Notes under the pieces: generated by a model | Databases searched by the model: none | Seen by the model: only the letters and a program-made list of their open reading frames with translations | What the model was told of the DNA's origin: nothing | Position numbers and translations under genes: made by a program | DNA from: Bacillota bacterium | GTDB taxonomy: Bacteria; Bacillota; Sulfobacillia; Sulfobacillales; Sulfobacillaceae | NCBI GenBank assembly: GCA_023511625.1 | Contig: JAIMBD010000001.1 | Location: forward strand, 1-64,000 | Direction: 5' to 3' | DNA length: 64,000 nucleotides | In this document: positions 29,386 through 37,851 of the stretch, piece by piece | How the letters are laid out: each line of letters opens with the position of its first letter | Position numbering within the stretch: position 1 is the first letter of the stretch

Positions 29386-29832
29386 TCACGCTTGACCGCC
29401 CCGCCGGCGAGCCTGAAAGAACGACCGCAAGAGGGCTTGGGATTCCTCGGCCAAGACCCCGCCGACCACCTCCACGCGGTGATTGAGGCGCGGATCTCGA
29501 GTTACCTGATACAGCGTGTCCACGGCGCCCCCTTTGGGGTCTGCCGCGCCGTACACCACCCGGGCCACGCGCGCCAGGATCAACGCCCCCGCGCACATCA
29601 AGCACGGCTCCAGCGTCACCACCATCGTGGTGCCCTCCAGCCGCCATCCTCCACGCCGCCAGGCCGCCTCGCGCAGCGCCACCATCTCGGCGTGGGCCGT
29701 CGGATCCCCGTCCCGTTCGCGGCGATTGTCGCCCCAGGCCCATTCCTCGCCTTCCGGGGACAACAACACCGCCCCTACCGGCACCTCTCCCCGACGGGCG
29801 GCACTGCGGGCAATGTCCAAAGCCCGCGCCAT
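29386..29832 (-). CDS. tadA: tRNA-specific adenosine deaminase TadA
   Basis: The zinc enzyme converts the wobble adenosine of tRNA-Arg(ACG) to inosine. The 148-residue product has the catalytic HAE (TAHAEMVAL) and the zinc cysteines PCLMC in TLEPCLMCAGA. The start is uncertain. ATG 29832 is used here; GTG 29841 would add three residues, align slightly better with family N-termini, and still clear the tRNA-Arg gene 20-30 bp upstream. It is probably co-transcribed with that tRNA. Confidence 0.92.
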   Translation of the reverse strand: MARALDIARSAARRGEVPVGAVLLSPEGEEWAWGDNRRERDGDPTAHAEMVALREAAWRRGGWRLEGTTMVVTLEPCLMCAGALILARVARVVYGAADPKGGAVDTLYQVTRDPRLNHRVEVVGGVLAEESQALLRSFFQARRRGGQA

Positions 29833-29861
29833 GGCTTTCACCCATTCGCTGGGCGGCGGGT

Positions 29862-29937
29862 TGGTGCGCCCGGGCGGACTTGAACCACCGACACAAGGTT
29901 TAGGAAACCTCTGCTCTATCCCCTGAGCTACGGGCGC
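29862..29937 (-). tRNA. tRNA-Arg (anticodon CCT)
   Basis: The minus strand folds with acceptor GCGCCCG/CGGGCGC, D arm GCTCAGGGGATAGAGC, anticodon loop TTCCTAA and encoded CCA. It reads AGG. It lies just upstream of tadA. Confidence 0.95.
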
Positions 29938-30015
29938 ACATTCCTTTCTTCCTCGCGTCTTCCGGTCCCCATCCCTCGCGGCGGCGCGGCGCGTTCCGCG
30001 ATCGCACCCGGAGCT

Positions 30016-30043
30016 ATTATACACTTCGCCCCTGAAAAATCAA
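30016..30043 (-). promoter_or_regulatory. Promoter of tRNA-Arg and tadA
   Basis: On the minus strand TTGATT (30038-30043) and a perfect TATAAT (30016-30021) are separated by 16 bp. Confidence 0.65.
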
Positions 30044-30071
30044 TAAAGGCCGAGGCCGGCCGAAGCCGGCC
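30038..30071 (-). terminator. Terminator of the Nramp transporter gene
   Basis: GGCCGGC-CGAA-GCCGGCC (30054-30071) forms a 7-bp hairpin, followed on the minus strand by TTTATTGATTTTT. The T-tract contains the -35 element of the next promoter. Confidence 0.65.
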
Positions 30072-30079
30072 GGTCTGCT

Positions 30080-31324
30080 TCACAGCGTGAACAGCGTGTA
30101 GAGGCCAAACGCCATCACCAGTCCGCTGGCGCCCCAGACCAAGGCCCGCCGCATCCCGCGCATGCGCCAATGGGCCGGCAGCGCCCGCGCCTCTAAGGCC
30201 AGAAGGAAGCCCAACACGATCGGCAACAAGAGGGCGTTCATGATCTCGACGTCGACGGTCAGGCCGACGAGATTGGTGCTGGCGATAACCAGTAAGGCCC
30301 CCGCTACGTGCGCGGCGGTGTAGACGGCGTAAAACCAGGGCGCCTCGTCTACCCGGTGGTTGAGGCTGTGGGGAAAGCCTAAGACTTCGCCCAAACCCCA
30401 GCTGCCGGCCACCGACACCACCAAGGCCGCGACCAGACTCGCGCCCAACATCCCCAGGCCGAACACCACCGCTCCGACCCAATGTCCCAAAAAAGGCTCC
30501 AAGGCCCCCGCGATCTCCCCCACCGTGTCGAGGCTGGCGTGGCCCTGCGTCCGGCCCAGCGTGGCCGCCACCGCCACCACCATCGCCACCATCACCGCCT
30601 GGGTGACCACCGAGCCCACGGCCGTGTCGGCGCGAGCCTGGCGCAATGTGTCCACGGTGGGAGCAAGCCCTTTATCCACGACAGCGCCCTGTTGGTAGAA
30701 GATCATCCAGGGCATGATGACAGCGCCGATGTTGGCCGCCAACAACTGCAGGTAGCTGGGGTTGGACCAGGGGATGAAGACCGTCCCCTGCCACACGGCC
30801 CCCCAAGCGGGCCGCGCCCACACGGCCACCACCACAAACAGGAGTTCAAAGAGCCCCATGGCGATGCCGATGCGCTCCACGCGCCGATAGCTGCCCGACA
30901 GGCCCACGGCGATCAGGAGCAGGGTGGCCAAGCCCACGCTTACAGCAGGAGGCACCCCGAACAGCTGTCCCACTCCGGCGACGCCGCTGAATTCCGTCAC
31001 CAAGGCCCCGATGGCCGAAAGAAACAACGTCCCCGCCGAAAGGAACGCCCAGCCCCGGCCGAAGTGGCGGCGAATGGCTTCGCCATGTCCCTCGCGGGTC
31101 ACGAGCCCAAGCCGCACCGTCACTTCCTGCACCATGTAGAGAATGGGGATCAAGATCACCTGCGGCAGCACCATGCGGTAGCCCCACTGGGCTCCGGACT
31201 GGGCCGCCGTAATGAGGCTTCCGGCGTCGGTGTCGGCCAACATCACGAGAAGGCCAGGCCCCCATACCCAAGCCCAAGGCCACGCGCCCCGCCGCACCGT
31301 CTCGATCCAGGGCTCGGTCTCCAT
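30080..31324 (-). CDS. Divergent Nramp-family metal transporter
   Basis: The 414-residue protein has eleven or so membrane segments and the overall Nramp layout. The first segment reads GPGLLVMLADTDAGS, so the canonical metal-binding DPGN is replaced by D31-T-D-A-G-S. The sixth reads GAVIMPWMIF, keeping the Met (M204) of the metal site but replacing MPH by MPW. Such changes separate Nramp-related carriers, including Mg2+-type ones, from classical Mn/Fe importers. The substrate is therefore open. The ATG follows GGGGGAAGG, and its promoter overlaps a dyad operator. Confidence 0.85.
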   Translation of the reverse strand: METEPWIETVRRGAWPWAWVWGPGLLVMLADTDAGSLITAAQSGAQWGYRMVLPQVILIPILYMVQEVTVRLGLVTREGHGEAIRRHFGRGWAFLSAGTLFLSAIGALVTEFSGVAGVGQLFGVPPAVSVGLATLLLIAVGLSGSYRRVERIGIAMGLFELLFVVVAVWARPAWGAVWQGTVFIPWSNPSYLQLLAANIGAVIMPWMIFYQQGAVVDKGLAPTVDTLRQARADTAVGSVVTQAVMVAMVVAVAATLGRTQGHASLDTVGEIAGALEPFLGHWVGAVVFGLGMLGASLVAALVVSVAGSWGLGEVLGFPHSLNHRVDEAPWFYAVYTAAHVAGALLVIASTNLVGLTVDVEIMNALLLPIVLGFLLALEARALPAHWRMRGMRRALVWGASGLVMAFGLYTLFTL

Positions 31325-31383
31325 CTTGGCCTTCCCCCTCGCGGGCCCTCCGCCAGAAAACTCTCCAGAAACTTTTACTTACT

Positions 31384-31425
31384 CATGGCTAACCTTCATT
31401 ATCGCCATGAAAAACGGCCTGTCAA
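31384..31425 (-). promoter_or_regulatory. Promoter and dyad operator of the Nramp gene
   Basis: On the minus strand TTGACA (31420-31425) and GATAAT (31398-31403) are 16 bp apart. An inverted repeat CATGGC-N14-GCCATG (31384-31409) covers the -10, a position suited to repression. The inner sequence contains GGTTAGCC, reminiscent of DtxR-family boxes, but this is only suggestive. From 31426 to 31638 no gene is seen; a TATACT at 31520-31525 may serve the flavin reductase gene. Confidence 0.55.
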
Positions 31426-31638
31426 GACGGACGGTGGGGGTAGCTTCGGGTGAGGCAGAGCATCGCGGGCAGTCCGCGGACCGCCGGCGCTCGCCGAAAA
31501 GCCGACCCACGCCGTATCGTATACTGGAAGTTGCAAGGGAACGCCGCGTCTCCCTTGGAGGCCGGGCCAGGCCGGGAGCCGCGGGAGGCGTTGCAGGAGA
31601 ACGGTGCGGGAAGTTTCGGACGGGGAGGGGGAGTTGCC

Positions 31639-32160
31639 ATGGATGCGCGCGCCTTTCGTCAGGCTTGCGGGCGCTTTGCCACAGGCGTCACCGTCATCAC
31701 TGCGGAAACCGAGGACGGCCGCTTACACGGCATGACGGCCAATGCCTTCAGTTCGTTGTCCCTCGACCCCCCGTTGATTTTGGTGGCGGTGGACAAAAAC
31801 GCCACCACGCATGCCGTGCTCCACCGCGCCGAGCGCTTTGTGGTCAACATCCTGACCACGGCCCAGCGCCACGCCGCACAATTCTTCGCCCAGAAGGAAA
31901 AAACCGACTGGACCCACATCGCCCTGGGCCGCACCCCGAGCGGACAGCGGTGCCTCGAGGGCAATCTCGCCACCTTGGACTGCCAACTCTATCCCCCGCC
32001 CCTGGAAGGGGGGGACCATACCATTTTCGTCGGCAAGGTGGAATGGGTGGAACTAGGGGAAGGAGACCCGCTCCTGTTCTACAGCGGTCAGCTGATCGAG
32101 CCGCGGCTCCACCACCACCTGCGCGCGCCGTCGGGCCCGGAGGGAGCCCGCCGCGACTGA
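31639..32160 (+). CDS. Flavin reductase domain protein (FMN-binding, HpaC-like)
   Basis: The 173-residue protein matches the flavin reductase-like split-barrel family: FRQACGRFATGVTVIT near the start, GMTANAFSSLSLDPPLILVAV in the middle and a C-terminal FVGKVEWVELGEGDPLLFYSG. It would supply reduced flavin to a monooxygenase or act as an NAD(P)H:flavin oxidoreductase. No partner oxygenase is adjacent. The ATG at 31639 follows GGGGAGGGGGAG. Confidence 0.85.
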   Translation: MDARAFRQACGRFATGVTVITAETEDGRLHGMTANAFSSLSLDPPLILVAVDKNATTHAVLHRAERFVVNILTTAQRHAAQFFAQKEKTDWTHIALGRTPSGQRCLEGNLATLDCQLYPPPLEGGDHTIFVGKVEWVELGEGDPLLFYSGQLIEPRLHHHLRAPSGPEGARRD

Positions 32161-32228
32161 CCGTCGCCGCCTGTCTCGACGGCCTCCCAGAGGCTCCAGG
32201 GGGGCACCGGTGCCGGCCGTGGAGGCAG

Positions 32229-33473
32229 CTAGGAGGAGGCCTGCGCTCCCAGCGATCCCGCCCCGGCGTCGGCGGTGGACCCGGCCCCAGCCCGCCACAG
32301 CACGGCTCCCGCAGCGGCCAAAATCGCCGCCAAGGTCAACCAGCCCCAGTAGAAGTGATGCCAGTGGTCGACCACGGCCCCGAACAGCGGCGGGTTGAGG
32401 GCGGCGCCGATGAAGACGGTAGTGGCCGTCGCGCTCATGGCAAACCCGGCATGGGACGGGTCGACCCGCTCCGCCGACCACGTCGCCAAAAGGGCGTTCC
32501 AGCCCACGGCACCCATGCCTAAGGCAAACCATACCCCCCCAAGTCCCCACACCGGCAGCCGTCCGGGCAACACGGCCGCCCCCAACGCGCCCAGCGTCCC
32601 CAGCCCCGCACACACCAGCATCATCCGCGGCCGGTTTCCTCCCATGCGGTCGCTCCACCAACCGAACCCGATGCGCGCCACGCCGCCCCCGATTTGCGCC
32701 GCGGCCAACACGGTGCCGGCCTGGGCCAGGCTCAACCCCCCATGGCGCACCAGATCCGGGATGGAAAAGGTCAACACGTCGTATTGGCCCGCAGCCATCA
32801 ACAGCGCCACCACCATCGGCGCGACCAGAGGCGCCCAGGGCAGGCGCCGGGACCTGACTCCGCTCGGTGGCGCCTCGCCCCCTGGCGGAATGACGCGGCT
32901 GAAGCCCACCCCCACCACCAGCAGCACCGCCGCGAAGGTCTCGAACAACCGATGCCATCCGACCCCCCCCACTATGGTAGGGAGGAAGAACGCCGCCAAG
33001 GCGGCTCCTACCGGGACTCCTGTCTGCCGGATGCCCATGGGTAATCCCCGGGCTCTGCCGGCAAAGGCGGAGAACACCGCCTTCATCCCTGCAGACGGGA
33101 CGGTAGCCAGAGTGCCCCCGACCAAAAAGAGCGTCACCACCAAGGCCGGCAGGGTATTCGCCTGGGCGGCAGCCAGCGCCGCCATCGCCGTGCCCAAGGA
33201 CCCCCAGAACAGCAATCGCCGGGGGCCGAGGCGGTCGGCCAAGCTGCCGGCCACGGCAAAGCTGACCATCATCCCCAAGGTGGATGCGGAGACGGTCATT
33301 CCCATCCCAGCCAGAGAGAGGTGAAACCTGGCCTGCAAAAACGCCCCCAGCACGGGGACCCCTTGCTGGACGAGCGAGCTTGCGGTCTGCGACAATACCG
33401 CGAGTCCCAAGAACGGGATGGGGCCCACCGGCGACGGGAATCCTTCGCGGGCAAACACCGACTGCTCTGCCAC
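32229..33473 (-). CDS. MFS transporter
   Basis: The 414-residue protein shows twelve hydrophobic segments, the loop 2-3 motif GSLADRLGPRR and WWSDRMGGNRPR in the second half, typical of MFS drug or organic-anion carriers. GTG 33473 is chosen as start since GGGGGAGGGGGGAGC lies directly upstream. The substrate is unknown. It is convergent with the flavin reductase gene. Confidence 0.8.
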   Translation of the reverse strand: MAEQSVFAREGFPSPVGPIPFLGLAVLSQTASSLVQQGVPVLGAFLQARFHLSLAGMGMTVSASTLGMMVSFAVAGSLADRLGPRRLLFWGSLGTAMAALAAAQANTLPALVVTLFLVGGTLATVPSAGMKAVFSAFAGRARGLPMGIRQTGVPVGAALAAFFLPTIVGGVGWHRLFETFAAVLLVVGVGFSRVIPPGGEAPPSGVRSRRLPWAPLVAPMVVALLMAAGQYDVLTFSIPDLVRHGGLSLAQAGTVLAAAQIGGGVARIGFGWWSDRMGGNRPRMMLVCAGLGTLGALGAAVLPGRLPVWGLGGVWFALGMGAVGWNALLATWSAERVDPSHAGFAMSATATTVFIGAALNPPLFGAVVDHWHHFYWGWLTLAAILAAAGAVLWRAGAGSTADAGAGSLGAQASS

Positions 33474-33575
33474 CCCGCTCCCCCCTCCCCCAATGCTCCG
33501 TCCCCTTGGTTTCAAGATACCACGCAGCCTCGCGCCGCAACATCACCCGGACCCCAAGCCCGCAGCCCGGGCGAA

Positions 33576-33836
33576 TTGTGGCATAATCGGGGCGTGCGCG
33601 AAACCTCGTAGTCGAACTGCGCGACCCTTCCGGCACCGGCCTTGGGGGAACCGGATCTGGTCGGTTCGACCGGGGCCTGAGCCCATCCGCCTCGATGGAC
33701 CCCGGTCGCTGACCGACGGTGCCCCGGCCGGGCCGAAAGCCAGCGGGGCGCGCAGGGTTGCCAACACCCCCGCCGGGCGCCCAATCCGGTCGGGATCTAC
33801 CGCCGCCACTACGCCTTCCGGAAGGGGGTTGTCACG
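33576..33836 (+). promoter_or_regulatory. Long structured 5' leader of the CynX-like gene
   Basis: After a CATAAT hexamer near 33583 the 363-bp interval 33474-33836 has no gene but a series of strong stem-loops. One is nested: GACCGGGG (33668-33675) pairs with CCCCGGTC (33700-33707). It encloses an asymmetric loop CCTGAGC and an inner CCATC/GATGG hairpin. GGTCG-GTT-CGACC lies just before it. No known riboswitch class was recognised. Confidence 0.35.
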
Positions 33837-35018
33837 GTGCGTCTGAAACGGGCAGCCACTTGGTTTTTCTTCTGGATCGCCGCCGTCAACTGCCGAGCAC
33901 CGCTCGTGGCCACCGGCCCGCTGTTGCCGCTGATCGTGCGGGATTTACACCTGTCTGCCACGGTAGGCGGCACGCTCACGGCCCTGCCCCTCTTGGTGAT
34001 GGGCGCATCGTCCATCCCGGCCGGCGTGGCGGTGGATCGGGCCGGCCCCCGGGTGGTGTTGATCCTGGCCCAACTCGGCCTCGCCGCCTTTGGGGGCCTG
34101 CGGGGGTTGGCGCCCGGCCCGGGCGTCTTTTTACTGGCGGTGGCCTTTCTCGGCGGCGCCATCGGCATCTCCCAACCGGCCCTGGCGCGGATGGCGGCAT
34201 CGATCGCGCCGCGGGCCACCACCGCCACTGCCGTGTACGCCAACGGCTTCGTCATCGGGGCGTTTTTGGCTTCCGTGTTGTCCGCCACCGTGCTGGTGCG
34301 GTGGGCCGGGCCGACAGGCTGGCGGGGCGTGATGGGAATGTGGGCCCTGCTGGGCCTTGGGGCCGGGGCCGGATGGCTGGCGCTGCCGCTCCCCAATCCC
34401 CGCCGCGCCACGGCGCGCCTGCAATCGGGCTGGTGGCAGGCCCTGAAGCTGCCGGGACTTTGGCCGTACGCCATCGTCTTTGCCAGCCAGAGCGCCATCT
34501 TCTACGGGTTGGCCACCTGGTTGCCCACCTACTACGTGCAATACGGATGGTCGGTGGCGGCTGCCAGCTGGCCCAACACCCTGATGAGCCTGGCCTCTAT
34601 TCCCGGCCCCTGGGTGGCCACGGCCCTGGCCCGCCGCTGGGGCGGCAGCCGCCTGCCGATGCTGGCCTTCGGCGCGCTCACCTTCCTCGGCGTGGTGGGC
34701 TTTTGGCTGGTTCCCGCGTGGGGCCTTTTGTGGAGCACCTTTCCCGGCCTTGGCACCTCGGGCGCGCTCACACTGGGCCTTGCGGCCCCGGCAGACCTTG
34801 CCCCCACCGAGCGGGTGGGCGTAGTGGCCGGCGTGTTGCTTGCCATCGGCTATCTCGGGGCAGTCCCCGGCGCCCTCGTCGTCGGGGGCCTGCGGGACCT
34901 CACCGGCGGCTTCGCGGCGGGATTGGCCTATTTGGCCGTCATCGGCGTGGTGTTCGTGGCCGCGAGTTGGGCCGTGCCCCGGTCCGCCCCGCGGGAAGAG
35001 GCCGTGGGCGCCCCTTGA
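33837..35018 (+). CDS. MFS transporter, CynX/NimT-like
   Basis: The 393-residue carrier starts MRLKRAATWFFFWIAAVNCRAP, and the RAPLVATGPLLPLI block resembles the cyanate/nitroimidazole (CynX/NimT) transporter group. It has twelve membrane segments and the loop GVAVDRAGPR. The start is GTG 33837, 7 bp after GGAAGGGGG. The substrate cannot be assigned. It ends inside the -35 of the fni promoter. Confidence 0.8.
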   Translation: MRLKRAATWFFFWIAAVNCRAPLVATGPLLPLIVRDLHLSATVGGTLTALPLLVMGASSIPAGVAVDRAGPRVVLILAQLGLAAFGGLRGLAPGPGVFLLAVAFLGGAIGISQPALARMAASIAPRATTATAVYANGFVIGAFLASVLSATVLVRWAGPTGWRGVMGMWALLGLGAGAGWLALPLPNPRRATARLQSGWWQALKLPGLWPYAIVFASQSAIFYGLATWLPTYYVQYGWSVAAASWPNTLMSLASIPGPWVATALARRWGGSRLPMLAFGALTFLGVVGFWLVPAWGLLWSTFPGLGTSGALTLGLAAPADLAPTERVGVVAGVLLAIGYLGAVPGALVVGGLRDLTGGFAAGLAYLAVIGVVFVAASWAVPRSAPREEAVGAP

Positions 35019-35043
35019 GCAGGTTTCCGCCACCTCGTACAAT
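35015..35043 (+). promoter_or_regulatory. Promoter of fni
   Basis: TTGAGC (35015-35020) and TACAAT (35038-35043) are separated by 17 bp. The -35 overlaps the stop codon of the upstream MFS gene. Confidence 0.5.
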
Positions 35044-35149
35044 GAAGGCATCGCACGGGCGAATCCGGCCGATCGCCTCCTAAAGTTGCAGCTTGCAGGG
35101 CCGGATCGCCGTCCAAGCCGGGTGCTGGAAAGGAACAGCCAAACACGCC

Positions 35150-36247
35150 GTGCCAGACTCCGAAGAGGTATTGCGCCAGCTTCGCAAGGCAGAGCACCTC
35201 GCCGCCGTGCGCGGGCTAGGCGATCGCGGACCGTCGCCGGGATTCGAAGATGTCGCCCTGGTCCCCAACTGCGCCCCCGAGGTGGATTGGACCGAGGTTT
35301 CGCTGGAGACCACCCTGTGCGGCATCCGACTTCCCTCTCCGCTCATCATCAACGCCATGACCGGTGGGCATCCAGAGGCGGAGGCCATCAACCGCCGGCT
35401 GGCGCGGGTGGCCCGGCGCTTCGGTTTGGCCATGGCCGTCGGCTCGCAACGGGCAGCCTTGGGCGATCCGTCGGTGGCCCCCACCTACGCCGTGGCGCGG
35501 CGCGAATACCCGGAGGGAGTGCTCATCGCCAATCTAGGACTCAATGCCTCGGTGGCAGAGGCGCGCGCGGCCATTGCCTTAATCGGCGCTCAGATCCTGC
35601 AAATCCATTGGAACGTCGCCCAAGAGCTTTTCATGGCCGAGGGAGACCGGCAATTCCGGGGAGCCATGGACGCGTTGGCTTCCATCTGCGCCGAGGTCCC
35701 CCAGCCGGTCATTGCCAAAGAGGTGGGACAAGGCATTGCCGGACCCGAGGCCTGGCGCTTCGTCCAGGCCGGCGTGCGAGCCATCGACGTCGGAGGCGCC
35801 GGCGGCACCAATTTCCTGGCCGTGGAGGCTTGGCGGCGCGGCGAGTCGCTGGACCCCGAGTGGGAACGGTGGGGGCTGCCCACCGTCGTGACCCTAAGCG
35901 AGGTGTTGGCCACTGTCGATGGCGCCGTCGACGTCATCGCCTCGGGCGGCGTGCGCACGGCGCACGATGTCGTCAAGGCCATGGCGCTCGGCGCGACGGC
36001 CGTCGGCATGGCCGGTCCCCTGCTGCGCCTGGTGTCTGAACCCGACGGGGAAGCCCGGGCCGAGCAGTTTCTTGCCGCCCTGCACCGCGATCTCCAAACC
36101 CTGTTGGTGCTGACCGGAAGCCGCAACTGGCAGGCCTTGCGCCAACGCCCGGTGGTGGTGCGCGGCGATACTGCCGCTTGGCTCGACGCACGGGGGTTTG
36201 GTGCTTGGCGGCTTCGTCTGGCCCGCCGCCACCCCCCCGGCGCATAG
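35150..36247 (+). CDS. fni: Type 2 isopentenyl-diphosphate delta-isomerase
   Basis: The 365-residue FMN enzyme interconverts IPP and DMAPP for isoprenoid synthesis. It is an (alpha/beta)8 barrel with INAMTGG near 80, VGSQRAAL, QIHWNVAQELFMAEGDR (usually QLHLN...MPEGDR), the phosphate-binding VGGAGGTNF and SGGVRTAHDV. GTG 35150 is used as start; its ribosome site is weak, and a longer frame from 35093 exists. It is single-copy here and probably transcribed from its own promoter. Confidence 0.9.
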   Translation: MPDSEEVLRQLRKAEHLAAVRGLGDRGPSPGFEDVALVPNCAPEVDWTEVSLETTLCGIRLPSPLIINAMTGGHPEAEAINRRLARVARRFGLAMAVGSQRAALGDPSVAPTYAVARREYPEGVLIANLGLNASVAEARAAIALIGAQILQIHWNVAQELFMAEGDRQFRGAMDALASICAEVPQPVIAKEVGQGIAGPEAWRFVQAGVRAIDVGGAGGTNFLAVEAWRRGESLDPEWERWGLPTVVTLSEVLATVDGAVDVIASGGVRTAHDVVKAMALGATAVGMAGPLLRLVSEPDGEARAEQFLAALHRDLQTLLVLTGSRNWQALRQRPVVVRGDTAAWLDARGFGAWRLRLARRHPPGA

Positions 36248-36271
36248 GGCGGGGACGACGCCGCGGCCGTT

Positions 36272-37528
36272 TTAGGTGGAAAAATCGACCGCCAGGCGGC
36301 GCACGGCCTGAGCGATCCAGGCCTGGGCGGCAGAGGTGCCGACCAAGAGCGCCGCCAAGGCCAAAGGCCCGCCCAAGGCGCCGGCCCCCGCCGCCAACAG
36401 GCCGATCGAGGCCAACCGGCCCACATTCAGCGCCACCTCGCGACTGAGGGTATAGCTGACGCGGTGGTCGGCGATGGCGGGGTCGCGATCCATGACATCG
36501 AGGGGCACCGCCGCGTTGGGGATGGTGTAGAAGGGCATGGCCAGCGCCGAGACGGCGCCGTAGGCAAACACCCACGGCCAGCTCGCTCCCACCAAGAGCA
36601 GCGAGGCCCCCACTGTCATCCCCACGCTCCCCGCTAAGATGGACGCCGCACGCCGCTCTACGGTAGTCCAGCGGGTCACTGCCAGCGAGGAGACCATCTG
36701 GGCCAGGGCCGTCAAGGCCGCGTAGGCGCCGACGGCCCAACCGGCGCCCGTGGCGAGGTACACGAGGTAGACGCCGGCAATGCCGGCGATGCCTTCCCGC
36801 GTCCCGCGCACGGCGATAGTGTGAAACGCCAGCCGCCAATCCGGCCGCGTCCGGTATAGCCTCAGGCTTTCAGCGGCACCGCCCGTCCGCATGGGAGGGC
36901 CCAGCGGCACCCGGAGGCTGGCCGCAAGCGCACCCGCGTACAGCACCATTCCCAAGCCAAACACCACCAGGTAGCCTCCGAGGCCCGGCAAAAGCCCGGT
37001 CAAGAGGCCGCCCAAACCTGGGCCTACCACCCGGGTGACGCTCTGAATGGCGCCCGAATAGCCGTAAAAGGCGATGCGGTGATCCCGGGGAACGGTGTCA
37101 AAACTCATCAAGTTGACCCCGAACCAGTACACCCCCTGCGCCACCCCGTACAGCAGGCCCAAAAGCGCCACATAGTGGCTGGCGCCGCGATTTAATCCCA
37201 GGATCACGGCGTAAAAGGCGATGGTCAACACGAGACCCCCGCGGTAGGGCGCCAGAGGCGGCCGGTTGCGGAACCAGGCGGCGGCGGCGTAGAAGACGAA
37301 GGTCAACGAGAAGAAATAGGCGGCATCGAACGCCACCAGCCCCCCGAGCTGACCAGAGACCACAAACACAAAGAGGTTCAAAAACACGCTCGCCACGGCA
37401 TTGGCTGCCTGCGCGCCGCTGAACGTCAAAAGGAGGCTCCAAACCTCCGGCGTCAACCGCGGCAGCGTCCGCGTTGACGCGCTCGCCGTGGAGTTGGACG
37501 GCATGCCTCTTGCCCCCGTTTCCGCCAT
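36272..37528 (-). CDS. MFS transporter
   Basis: The 418-residue protein has a Ser/Thr-rich cytosolic N-terminus and about twelve membrane segments. A VPRDHRIAFYGYSGAIQSV segment and many Gly residues recall the YqgE/YoaB-type MFS group of Bacillus. The start is ambiguous between ATG 37528 and ATG 37504; both have only GC-rich, moderate ribosome sites. The substrate is unknown. It faces fni, with 24 bp between the stops. Confidence 0.72.
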   Translation of the reverse strand: MAETGARGMPSNSTASASTRTLPRLTPEVWSLLLTFSGAQAANAVASVFLNLFVFVVSGQLGGLVAFDAAYFFSLTFVFYAAAAWFRNRPPLAPYRGGLVLTIAFYAVILGLNRGASHYVALLGLLYGVAQGVYWFGVNLMSFDTVPRDHRIAFYGYSGAIQSVTRVVGPGLGGLLTGLLPGLGGYLVVFGLGMVLYAGALAASLRVPLGPPMRTGGAAESLRLYRTRPDWRLAFHTIAVRGTREGIAGIAGVYLVYLATGAGWAVGAYAALTALAQMVSSLAVTRWTTVERRAASILAGSVGMTVGASLLLVGASWPWVFAYGAVSALAMPFYTIPNAAVPLDVMDRDPAIADHRVSYTLSREVALNVGRLASIGLLAAGAGALGGPLALAALLVGTSAAQAWIAQAVRRLAVDFST

Positions 37529-37813
37529 GGTGCCGCCCCCGGGCGGCCAAGCGCACCCAAGAGCCCAACAAGAGTACAGTACCATTGCCGCTCGGTCCCC
37601 GACCAGCGACCCCATGGAGGAGAGCCGCCCCCTCGGCGCCCGCTAGACATTAGACGATGGCGCCACTTTCGCGGGGATCCGGCAGGATTTGCGAGCCGGA
37701 TCGCGAAAGCAGGGAAGACCAGGAGGAGGCTTCGGGAGCCGCTGGGCGCCGAGCCTTTCTGGTCCGCATAACGTGATGTGGTTTTCGGGCATTTCGGCGA
37801 CGGAAAAGAGCCC

Positions 37814-37832
37814 GCCCGGGGTCTCCCCGGGC
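37814..37832 (+). terminator. Hairpin in the leader of the binding-protein-like gene, possible attenuator
   Basis: GCCCGGGG-TCT-CCCCGGGC is a perfect 8-bp stem followed by TTTGAGAG, only 19 bp before the ATG at 37852. An upstream TTTTCGGGC could pair with its 5' arm as an alternative. Attenuation is a guess. The rest of 37529-37851 contains no gene. Confidence 0.35.
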
Positions 37833-37851
37833 TTTGAGAGGGGGCGCAGGC

